DNA from: CAVXXB01 sp963765585
Lineage (GTDB): Bacteria; Calditrichota; Calditrichia; JAJRVZ01
Assembly: GCA_963765585.1 (NCBI GenBank)
Contig: CAVXXB010000012.1
Span: 62,001-126,000 of the forward strand
Length of the DNA stretch: 64,000 nt
Direction: 5' to 3'
Made by a program: the position numbers and the translations under genes. Position 1 is the stretch's first letter. Each line of letters begins with the position of its first letter. The notes under the pieces are model-generated. The model ran no database searches. It worked only from the letters and a program-made list of their open reading frames with translations, and had not been told where the DNA came from. This document shows positions 20,919-30,450 of the stretch, piece after piece.

Positions 20919-22692
20919 TTATGATTGGTATATCAGACGCATGCCAATCGCCGGTTTGGGATGCTGCTCATCGGTATAGACGGTTAGATTATTTTGTTCG
21001 TCAATTAAAATCAACGGAATTATCTCAGTATTTTTAATTTTTTCAAGATCTTCCTGTGTATTAAATTTCAGATCCATAATAGCTGCCCGTGAATGCAGGA
21101 TGGATTCTATTTTTTCAAACGTCATATCCTCAGCAAATAATCTGCGTCCGCGCAGGTGCCGCGAGACATCTTGATTTTCATCCTGTTGTTTCTTTTTATA
21201 GGGCAGCTGATACACTTCTGAGCGTCCGAAGAGTTCTTCAAAGTGTAAAGCTGCCAATGCATTTACCTCATCATTTGCGGTTACGGCAAATAACCGGCCA
21301 ATGCCCTGCAGATTCAGCTCATCCAAAATTTCTTCTGACAGAATATTTGCTTCCTGAACATCCAAACTATTAAAGCGGGCAGCGTGAATATTATCCGGAT
21401 TTGAGTCAATCATTAATACTTTGACACCATTCTTTTTTAGAATTCTGGCCAACTGTATCGACCAGCGATGCACTCCTACCATGATAATACCCTGTGGATT
21501 TGGTTCAGACAGGCTTAAGCAGGCGTGCCAGGGGTACTGCACTTAAGCCATATAATGTGACTGTGGTAATGATGACGATAAAGGTTAAGGGTATAAGACG
21601 CTCGGCTTCAGCAAAACCTTTCGCCGATAATTCGATGGCAAAAATGGACGAGACTGCGGCGGCGACGATTCCCCTGGGTGCCAGCCAGGATAAAAATAAT
21701 TTTTCACGAAAGCTCAGATTTTGACCAATTGTGGATACATAAACAGACAATGGCCGGGCAATAAAAACCAGGATAGCCAGAAACAGTACCATATTCCAGT
21801 CAAAAAATGCCAGTTCAGCCATTTCGAGACGCGCAGCCAGAATAATAAACAATGTCGATATCAGTATGACCCGTAAATTTTCTTTGAATTCGACAATATG
21901 CTTTATTGATATTTTTTTCTGATTAGTTAAAAGAATTCCCAGAATAGTAACCGTAACCAGTCCCGATTCATGCTGCAGAAGATTGGAAATAATAAATGTG
22001 GTAATGACCATCATAATGGCTGCTGAATTATGTAAAAAATCCGGGACCCAGTATCGTTTGAGAAAGAAAATAATCAGCTGTGCACCAATCCAGCCTAACC
22101 CAAATCCCACTAAAAGCGTTATTAAAAGGCCGGTTAATGAAACGGCCGTGAATTGCTGAAATCCGCCGCTGATAATCTCTTCAAACACCAGCACAGCAAC
22201 AATTGCACCTACCGGATCAATAATAATACCTTCCCATTTGGCAATGCTGTGAATATTGCCGGTTGGCCGAACCTGACGCAGAAGCGGCAGAATAACCGTA
22301 GGACCGGTTACGATTAATATTGCACCAAACAGAAGGGCCAGTTCAAATGTAAGATTCAGTATATAATAGGCCGCAGCAGTTGCAACAACCCATGTAATGA
22401 GGGCGCCAATGCTCACCAGGTTTCGTATAATCCGGCCGACACTGCGAAATTCACTGAAACGCAGACTCAATCCACCTTCAAATAATATTATGGCTACAGA
22501 TATTGATACAAATGGGAACAGCAGATCACCGAACAGCTGCTCCGTATTTACCAGGCCACTGACGGGTCCCGCCACGATACCCAGAATCAGCAGCAGGAGA
22601 ATGGACGGCAAATGAAGCCGCCAGGCGAGCCATTGGGCAATCATACCAAACAGGATTATAATCCCAATGCCAATTAAAAATTGTTCTGACAA
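20919..22692 (-). CDS. CPA1-type Na+(K+)/H+ antiporter fused to a TrkA-N (RCK) domain, one frameshift
   Basis: Monovalent cation:proton antiporter of the NhaP/CPA1 family with a cytosolic RCK_N regulatory domain. TTG start at 22692 follows AGGGGAT. The N-terminal 390 residues have about 12 hydrophobic helices, including 'LFVSISVAIILFEGGLSLRF', 'ILIVTGPTVILPLLRQVRP' and 'WEGIIIDPVGAIVAVLVFE' (the ion-site PVG region). The C-terminal 200 residues read 'GIIMVGVHRWSIQLARIL', 'VKVLMIDSNPDNIHAARF' and 'GIGRLFAVTANDEVNALAA', a Rossmann NAD-binding fold typical of TrkA-N. A one-base insertion near 21518 separates the two parts; the correct join reads 'LARLLKLSEPNPQG'. About 590 residues, transcribed towards the RCK_C gene. 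Likely pH or K+/Na+ homeostasis. Confidence 0.88.
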
Positions 22693-22920
22693 ATTATCCC
22701 CTGATAATAATATCCTAAATTGTATATAATCAAATGCTTACATGCATGCATCTGCATTTCTTACCCGGTTTGTAGTACAAATATCCTCTGTATCATACAG
22801 CCTGTTATGGGCATTTTATCTGCGAATTTAGAATAATTTGACTTTGCAATCAAACGGAGAGGATTGCCCAGGATGATACACTGGTGGTATCATTCTGAGC
22901 GGAGTATAGCTCAGAGAAGA

Positions 22921-22999
22921 ATCCCCTTCTACCTGATAAGACCCGGCACCTTGTTTCTCCGAGAAAAACGTCGCTACTTTCTGGCTAATTAAATTAACC
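22921..22999 (-). pseudogene. Remnant of a C-terminal sorting domain
   Basis: Read leftwards, this stretch gives 'NLISQKVATFFSEKQGAGSY' then QVEGD. This is clearly the middle of a YPNPFNP-type domain (compare 'NLLGEKVATLVSQKMNPGTH' at 3320-3540). Neither the preceding NPFNP motif nor a body domain is present, so it is a leftover of a lost secreted-protein gene. Confidence 0.55.
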
Positions 23000-23127
23000 C
23001 AATCATTTTTCCGGATTCAGAATTATTTCGCGTTATTTATGGTTATATGGAATATCATTTCTGAATCTTAGCATCAACATGCAGATCTTGGATTGCTTGT
23101 GATACTCAGTGGTGAGTAAAGTGTAGT

Positions 23128-23210
23128 GGTGTCATTCTGAACGAAGCGAAGTGGAGTGAAGAATCCCTTGACAATCGCAGAGGATCCCTCGCGAGGCTCA
23201 GGTTTATTAT
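23128..23210 (+). repeat. GTCATTCTGAACG dispersed repeat
   Basis: Starts GTCATTCTGAACGAAGCGAA and continues with GAAGAATCCCTTGAC and GGCTCAGG. Same family as 33598-33670, 39150-39290, 39547-39635 and 43550-43672. A weaker copy is at about 22888-22930. Confidence 0.65.
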
Positions 23211-23237
23211 TTTATTTTCAAGAAAAGAGAGAAATTA

Positions 23238-26200
23238 ATGAAAAATATTTTAATAGGACTTTTTCTGATTATAATGCTTGGCAGTATCACTGCTCAAAAC
23301 ACGAATATCACTTTTGAAAATATTTCAACATTTTCAGGTCTTTCTGCCTCGCAGTCAAAATGTATTTTCCAGGACTCTGAAGGTTATTTATGGATTGGAA
23401 CCATGGGTGGCGGGCTAAACCGGTACGATGGTTATTCTTTTACAGTCTATAAAAATAAACAGGCAGATTCAACTAGCTTAATTCAGAATGATGTCTATAG
23501 TATTGCTGAAGACAGCAGTGGCAATATCTGGATAGCGACACATGGCGGGATATCAAAATATTTAAAAAGTGAAAATATATTTATCAATTATAATTTGCGT
23601 GATTATTTCGAAGAATTATCAGAAGTAAACTATCATTCGTCATATGAAGTTTTTGTTGATTCACGGGATCGTATCTGGATTGGTACTTCATATCATGGTG
23701 CCTTATTGTTTAATAATGATAATAACTCATTTGTACACATTCCTCAACAATCGACCGATTCAATAGATGCGCTCCCCCAGATTTATGGTGATTTTACTGA
23801 AGATACTAATGGGACTATCTGGGCCTCGGCTGGTGTTTCCGGTTTATTCTGGTATGATGAAAACAGATCAATGTTTCTGCCCGCTCCAATGGATTCTAAA
23901 AGCTGGAATCTGTTAAAATCAAGTAGGATTTTCAGGGTTTTTGGAGATTCGGAAAATAATGTCTGGGTAATGACGACAACGGATCTGTATAAATATATCA
24001 CTTTGTCAAAGAATTTAGTACATCTTTTAAATTATACGAGCTCCAATGCAGTCAATAGTGGACAAGAAGGTGAAATAATTGAAGATTCTGAGAGAAATAT
24101 GTGGGTTATTCATGGAAATCTACCACATCCTGTGAAATTTTCAAAATTATCCAATGAACCTACAGTATTTAACTCAATGAGTATGACACCAACAGATATA
24201 TATATCGACTCATTCGGGATTATTTGGGTGAGTGATTGGTCCAGCGGTCTATACAAATATGTCCCCACAAAGCAAGATTTTTATCCTCTTAAAGATAAAA
24301 ATGGTGATCAATCTATATGGGCAAATCATCATATTAGTTCAATTTGTAATTCTATTAAGGATCCTGATTTGTTGTTTATTTCTTCAAGCCTTTATAATTG
24401 GACATATATGAGATCTTATAATATGAAAAATGGCCAGGTTAAGAATTATAATTTTCATATTACTGATATTTCTACTGTGATTTCGAATAGTGACGGTACT
24501 TTTTGGTTGGGTCTATGGAACGGTGGTGGTCTGTTGAAATGGGATCCTGATACCGGTGAGTCTAAACCTTATTTCGCCGATGAAACAGAAGTACCAAATT
24601 TAGCGAATAGTTCAATTGCTAGTTTTGAAAGAGATAAAGAAGGAAATTTATGGATTGGAACAACGGATGGATTATATCTTTTGGGTCCGGATGAAAAAAA
24701 ACTTGAACTCATTGTACCTGATGAGGCCATTCCGGTAATATATCTGGACGAAGATATTGTGTGGATTGGAACCTATGGTGCCGGATTTATAAAATATAAT
24801 TTAAGTATAAAAGAAACAGAATATTTTCAACATGACAAATATTCAAATTCACTTAGCCACAATATTGTTTGGGATATTTACAGAGATAAAGAAGGCTTTC
24901 TATGGCTTGCTACTGAAATGGGGCTTAACCGGTTTGATTTGCGAACCAATGAATTTGAAGTCTACAAAGAATCAGATGGATTAGGAAATGATTATGTTTC
25001 TGCAATTTTGCCGGGTAACAACGGTAGTCTCTGGATGAGTACCTATGCAGGTATTTCACATTTGCATAAGGATTCGCAAAACCGCATAGGATTTTCAAAT
25101 TATGATGTATTGGATGGTCTGATAAATCCTGATTTCCGACATCCTGCTAAATTCAAAGACGACCTGGGACGAATGTTTTTTGGTGGAGGAAATGGGTTAT
25201 ACTATTTTACTCCCTCTAAAGGAAAATCAAAACCGCCTATCACCAGGATAACAGAATTGATGATAAATGGTATTCCTCTGTATCAAGCGGACGTAAAAAC
25301 CTCAGATAAGCTAATCAAGAGTGGAACAAACATTGAATTAAGCCACGAAGAAAATACAGTATCGATAGACTTTATCGCCCTTCATTATGCACAACCCGGT
25401 AAAAATAGATATTCTTATTATTTAGATGGATATGATCCTGAATGGATATATTCCAGCGAGCGGGATGGTACAGTACGTAAATCTTGATCCCGGTTCTTAT
25501 ACATTTCACTTGCGTGCAGCCAACAGAAATGGGCTATGGAATTCAGAGGAAATCTTACTGTCTATTAATATCGCTCAACCCTGGTGGAATACCTGGTATG
25601 CGTATTTTATGTACTTTGGCCTTCTATTGGGCGGTTTGGTATTAGTAAGACGCATTGAATTAAATCGACGGAAGGAAAATGAAAATAAAAAAATGCTGGA
25701 AGCAGAAAATAAAAGAAAATCCGAGGAATTAGAAGAAGCCAGGCAATTACAGCTCTCCATGCTGCCAAAACAATTACCTCAATTACCCCATTTGGATATC
25801 GCAGTTTACATGCAAACAGCCACAGAAGTAGGTGGTGATTATTATGATTTTCATGTTTCCATGGATGGGACTCTCACCGTTGTTATAGGTGATGCCACCG
25901 GGCATGGTATGAAGGCCGGAACAATGGTCACTACAGCTAAATCTCTTTTTAACAGTTATGCGCCTAATCCAGATATCCTCTTTTCTTTCCAGGAAATAAC
26001 CCGCTGTATAAGGCAAATGAATTTTAGCAAACTTTCCATGTGTATGACCATGCTCAAAATAAAGGGTAATACGCTGCGGATTTCCACTGCGGGTATGCCG
26101 CCTTCTTTCATTTTCCGAAAAGATACACGTGCAATAGAAGAGCATTTATTTCAGGCCATGCCGTTGGGCACCATGGAAAATTTTCCTTATGAAATAAAAG

Positions 26201-26433
26201 ATACGACCCTTAGTCCGGGAGATACCATATTACTGATGAGTGATGGTCTGCCAGAACTGGAAAACAAAGACGGCGAGATGTATGGATATAAAAAGATCAG
26301 AAGTGGATTTGAGGAAGTTGCTGAGCAAACACCGGAAGAAATCATCAGCTATCTAAAAAATGAAGGTGCCGGCTGGGTTGACAGCCAGGATCCGGATGAT
26401 GATGTGACCTTTGTAGTTATAAAGGTAAAATGA
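23238..26433 (+). CDS. Phosphatase array gene A: propeller/Y_Y_Y sensor with SpoIIE-type phosphatase, one frameshift
   Basis: Predicted receptor phosphatase. Signal peptide (MKNILIGLFLIIMLGSITAQ), then a periplasmic beta-propeller of Reg_prop repeats ('GYLWIGTMGGGLNRYDGYSF', 'GNLWIGTTDGLYLLGPDEK') up to about residue 660, then a Y_Y_Y beta-sandwich ('NRYSYYLDGYDPEWIY', 'NLDPGSYTFHLRAANRNG'). One membrane helix (near 25585-25645), a short coiled coil ('EELEEARQLQLSMLPKQLP') and a PP2C-like SpoIIE/RsbU domain of about 210 residues follow. Metal-ligand motifs are intact: 'VGGDYYDF', 'GDATGHG', 'MSDGLPE', 'DPDDDVTF'. A frameshift near 25470 falls inside the Y_Y_Y domain. Family enzymes dephosphorylate phosphoserine/threonine on STAS-type partners; the partner here is unknown. 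It is 27 bases from gene B. Confidence 0.88.
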
Positions 26434-26460
26434 ATTATTACTGAATGGATAAATTGAACA

Positions 26461-29400
26461 ATGAAAATTAAAATAGTTATTAACCGTATTAATAGAATGG
26501 TGTTGCTTAATATACTAACAGTCTCATTCTATTTTACTATGCCCACTTTAGTTTTTTCACAAGATAATTTTGTATTTGAAAATTTCTCAATTCCGCAAGG
26601 ACTCTCAAATCCAACCATTAATACTATTATTGAAGATAAATATGGTTTTCTTTGGCTGGGTACCAACGACGGTTTGAGCAGGTACGATGGCTATGAGTTT
26701 AAAGTTTACAAAAACAATCCATCGGACAGCACCAGTCTGCCCGGTAATACTATAAATACAATATGCGAAGACAATAATGGTAATTTATGGATTGGCGGCA
26801 GTAATGTATTGGCCAAATATGACAGCAAAAAAGATAATTTTATCAACGTAAAATTCGATAGAGGACAAAATTTAAATCAGCCTATCATTTATAATATCTT
26901 TATGGATGAAAAAAATAGGATCTGGATAGGAACCAATGAATATGGTATACACTTGCTTAATACGGAAAAAATGAATACAAAAAGAATAAAATTTATATTA
27001 AATGATGAGGAATTACGCAATGCGAATAATTTATCTATTATTGAAACTTCAAATCATAAAATATTAGCAACTGATTATGGGGCGGGGATATTTTATTACA
27101 ATGAGGGTTCTAATGAATTCCATTTATATGATGATTTGGGTACAAATGAGTTAACTTATTCATTAGTTCTTCATGAGGATGAGTTTAAAAGATTATGGAT
27201 TGGAGGAGAAAATTCACTAATAATATACAATAGAGATAATAAAAAGTTAGAGAAAATTGAAATGTTTTCAACACCCTTTGGTCCCTTTTTATCCAGGGGA
27301 ACAATGAATATTTTAAAGGATAAGGCAGGATTTATTTGGTTGGGAACATTAGACGACGGACTATACAGATATAATCCCGTTGATAATAAATATTTTCATT
27401 TTACAGGAAGCAGCAATAGTAAAAACAGTATTAAATCCAGAGCAATACTTTCACTATTTCAGGATAGTTTCGGGAACATTTGGATTGGGACCAGATTGGA
27501 TGGATTATATAAAGTTGATCCGAACAAACAGCCTATGAACATTCTTGAGATACCCGAAAACATCAAAACAAATTCTCCATTGGATAGAATAACCGCGGTC
27601 GCCAGGAGTGAAAAAAGTGATTATGTGGCTATTGGAACAGCGGGATTGGGCGTCTTTTGGCAAAACATTAAAACAGGTCTATATAAAAATTATAGATTCA
27701 GCGAAAATTCAAATAGTATTTCAAGTGATAATATTTTCTCTTTATCCATTGATGCAGAAAATAATCTTTGGGTTGGAACTAATGCCGGATTAAATAAAGT
27801 AAATACAATTACCGGAAAGGTTATAAAATACTTTGACGATCAAATCCCACTCTACAACGGATATATAATTAATGATTTACAATTTGATAAAGCAGGAAGA
27901 TTATTTATTGCAGACAGGGGCGGAATAGATATCTTATATCCGAGTCAAAACATTGTTAAGAAACTACCCTCTGTAACTAATCGGGAGTTAAAACCCGAAC
28001 TGCAAAAAAATATTATTAATCTTATAAATTCTTCACAGCCATTAGCCTCAATACTTAAAGTGGGCGAACAAAAATTATTAGAAAAGGAATTTGAAATATC
28101 TGACAGCTCCAAAGTATTAATTGTTGGGGTCGGGGAAGGACAATCAGATTTAGAGAGACTGTTTGATTTTGGCTGGCTTGAAGATGCTGATAAAAAAATA
28201 ATCTGGGGTATGCTCAAATATAGCAATTCATTTCATTTCCAGGGTGGGATGAAGAACAGGATAATGTTCCAAACATTACAATTAAAAAAAGGCACATATA
28301 AACTTAAGTTCCAATCTGATGTCGGGCATTCTTATGGAAATTTTAATGTGCTTGCCCCTGAGGATTCCGCATTATGGGGAATTCAGGTTATCCCGATTAA
28401 TGATAACCAGTTTAGTGATTTTTCACAAAGATTTGATGAAGAAAAAAAAGCCAGCAATTATATGTTAATGGAGATTGCTAACTCAGTATGTATTAGTAAA
28501 TCGTATGAAAATATTTTATGGATTGGAACATCAAATCAGGGTCTTTATAAATACAATTTAAATACCGGTGAATTTACACAGTATAATAAAAACACAGAAG
28601 CCGTTTCTGATTTTTTAACTAATAACGATGTGTATTATGTATTGGAGGACAGTAAAGGTATTGTTTGGTTTTCTACTCCAAATGGTTTGGGGAAATTAGA
28701 TCCAAAAACAGAGAAAATAAATTTTTTTACTGAAAAAGATGGTCTTCCTACAAATTTAGTTGGCGCTATTCAGGAGGATAATTATGGCAATTTATGGATT
28801 AGCAGTGCGGCGGGTTTGACAACACTCGTTCGAAATGAAACGGGTGAAAAAGAAACATTTATAAATATTGATATAAAAGATGGATTACAGGGTTATTCAT
28901 TTTCGCTGGCATCATGGAAAGCAAATAATGGAGAATTGTTTTTCGGTGGAGACAATGGAGTAAATTATTTTATTCCGGGAAGGACAAATCAAACAAAACC
29001 TAAAATTGTAATGACCGATTTTAAAATATCCGATGTATCAGTCTTTAACGATATTACAATCTCTCCGTTAAAAAAAGACCTGAATGATACAGAAGAATTA
29101 ACTTTAGATTATTCACAAAATGATATTGCTTTTCAATTTTCCCCTATTCATTATTCCAGACCGGAAAGAAATTTAATTGCGTATAAATTGGAAGGATTTA
29201 ATAAGGACTGGGTGTATAGTAAACTTCATTTTGCCTCATTTACCAATCTGGAACCGGGTGAATATACGTTCAAATTAAAAGCGGCCAACGGAGACGGAAT
29301 TTGGAGTAACGAAGAGAAAACAATACATATTGAGCTCTTTCCACCATACTGGAGAACGACCCTTGCATATATTTTTTATGGTCTACTTTTTGCGGGTTTG

Positions 29401-30231
29401 ATTTTTTCTTTAGACCGTATTCAGAGACGCCGTCTTCTTACAAAAGAAAGAGCAGCAACAGCAATAAGAGAGGCTGAATTGCGGGCACAATTGGCAGAAT
29501 CAGAAAATGACCGTAAATCCAAAGAACTCGAAGAGGCGCGCGAACTGCAACTCTCCATGCTTCCCAAAGTATTACCCCATCTACCCCACCTCGATATAGC
29601 AGTTTACATGCAAACGGCTACCGAAGTTGGCGGTGATTATTATGATTTCCATGTTTCGCTAGATGGCATGCTTACAGTCGTAATAGGTGATGCAACCGGT
29701 CACGGCATGAAGGCCGGCACCATGGTCACCACTGCGAAATCCCTTTTCCGCAGTTACGGCCCCAATGCCGATATTCTGTTCTCATTACAGGAGATTACCC
29801 GCTGTATCAAGGAAATGAACTTTGGCAAACTTTCCATGTGCCTGACCATGGTAAAAATAAAGGACAATAAATTACAGATGTCCACCGCCGGTATGCCGCC
29901 CTCGTTTATCTTCAGGCGGGAAACGCGGATTGTCGAAGAGCATCTGTTCCAGGCCGTGCCATTGGGCACCATGGAGAAATTTCCCTATGAGATTAAAGAT
30001 ACCACGCTCAAGCCCGGAGATACGATCCTACTGATCACCGACGGATTGCCGGAGTTGAAGAACAACAACGGTGAAATGTACGGCTATAAACGGATCCGCA
30101 ACCGGTTTGAGGATGTGGCAGAACAGACACCGGAACAGATCATTACCATTCTGAAAAACGAAGGCGCCGCCTGGGTGAATAATGAAGCCCCTGATGATGA
30201 TGTAACCTTTGTGGTGATAAAGGTGAAGTAA
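26461..30231 (+). CDS. Phosphatase array gene B: propeller with inserted domain, Y_Y_Y and SpoIIE-type phosphatase
   Basis: Intact, 1,256 residues. N-terminal signal helix, then Reg_prop propeller blades from about residue 40 ('GFLWLGTNDGLSRYDGYEF', 'GNLWIGGSNVLAKYDSKK'). At about 505-665 an extra domain interrupts the propeller ('LFDFGWLEDADKKIIWGML', 'FQGGMKNRIMFQTLQLKKGT', 'SDVGHSYGNFNVLAPEDS', 'WGIQVIPI'). Blades then resume ('NILWIGTSNQGLYKYNLN'). The Y_Y_Y domain is at about 880-960, a membrane helix near 965-985, a coiled coil with 'ATAIREAELRAQLAESEND' near 1000-1030, and the SpoIIE domain at about 1040-1256 with complete metal motifs. Gene F shares the same insertion and linker. Proposed topology: periplasmic sensor, cytoplasmic phosphatase. 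Confidence 0.9.
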   Translation: MKIKIVINRINRMVLLNILTVSFYFTMPTLVFSQDNFVFENFSIPQGLSNPTINTIIEDKYGFLWLGTNDGLSRYDGYEFKVYKNNPSDSTSLPGNTINTICEDNNGNLWIGGSNVLAKYDSKKDNFINVKFDRGQNLNQPIIYNIFMDEKNRIWIGTNEYGIHLLNTEKMNTKRIKFILNDEELRNANNLSIIETSNHKILATDYGAGIFYYNEGSNEFHLYDDLGTNELTYSLVLHEDEFKRLWIGGENSLIIYNRDNKKLEKIEMFSTPFGPFLSRGTMNILKDKAGFIWLGTLDDGLYRYNPVDNKYFHFTGSSNSKNSIKSRAILSLFQDSFGNIWIGTRLDGLYKVDPNKQPMNILEIPENIKTNSPLDRITAVARSEKSDYVAIGTAGLGVFWQNIKTGLYKNYRFSENSNSISSDNIFSLSIDAENNLWVGTNAGLNKVNTITGKVIKYFDDQIPLYNGYIINDLQFDKAGRLFIADRGGIDILYPSQNIVKKLPSVTNRELKPELQKNIINLINSSQPLASILKVGEQKLLEKEFEISDSSKVLIVGVGEGQSDLERLFDFGWLEDADKKIIWGMLKYSNSFHFQGGMKNRIMFQTLQLKKGTYKLKFQSDVGHSYGNFNVLAPEDSALWGIQVIPINDNQFSDFSQRFDEEKKASNYMLMEIANSVCISKSYENILWIGTSNQGLYKYNLNTGEFTQYNKNTEAVSDFLTNNDVYYVLEDSKGIVWFSTPNGLGKLDPKTEKINFFTEKDGLPTNLVGAIQEDNYGNLWISSAAGLTTLVRNETGEKETFINIDIKDGLQGYSFSLASWKANNGELFFGGDNGVNYFIPGRTNQTKPKIVMTDFKISDVSVFNDITISPLKKDLNDTEELTLDYSQNDIAFQFSPIHYSRPERNLIAYKLEGFNKDWVYSKLHFASFTNLEPGEYTFKLKAANGDGIWSNEEKTIHIELFPPYWRTTLAYIFYGLLFAGLIFSLDRIQRRRLLTKERAATAIREAELRAQLAESENDRKSKELEEARELQLSMLPKVLPHLPHLDIAVYMQTATEVGGDYYDFHVSLDGMLTVVIGDATGHGMKAGTMVTTAKSLFRSYGPNADILFSLQEITRCIKEMNFGKLSMCLTMVKIKDNKLQMSTAGMPPSFIFRRETRIVEEHLFQAVPLGTMEKFPYEIKDTTLKPGDTILLITDGLPELKNNNGEMYGYKRIRNRFEDVAEQTPEQIITILKNEGAAWVNNEAPDDDVTFVVIKVK

Positions 30232-30390
30232 GTTTTAAGTTAGGAGCGAGAAATTAGAAGTTAAAATTCGAAATTTGAAAAATCCAAAATGGGAACACAG
30301 AGGACACTGAGAAGAGACAGAGTTTCACAGAGTTTATTATAATATTCTTTGCGTACTTTGTGGTTAGAAAATATTTGAATTTTTATTACA

Positions 30391-30450
30391 GAGATCCTGA
30401 AACAAGTCCGCCGGCAGGCGGATCCGCCTCACGGCGTGATTCAGGATGAC
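30391..30450 (+). repeat. Hairpin repeat overlapping the start of gene C
   Basis: GATCCTGAAACAAGTCCGCC ... GTGATTCAGGATGAC. The outer arms are ATCCTGA/TCAGGAT and an inner hairpin is TCCGCC-GGCA-GGCGGA. The right arm runs into the first ATG codons of gene C, so the 5' end of that gene is built on the repeat. Confidence 0.6.

Larger units (their letters stand above)
22693..23237. other. Divergent spacer with repeats and a gene remnant
   Basis: About 545 bases between the leftward antiporter and the rightward phosphatase array. Contents: a sorting-domain remnant (22921-22999) and two copies of the 'CATTCTGA-CG-GAAGAATC' repeat (about 22888-22930 and 23128-23210). A purine-rich GAAAAGAGAG lies just before ATG 23238. 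The promoters of both neighbours must lie here; none was identified confidently. Confidence 0.45.
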
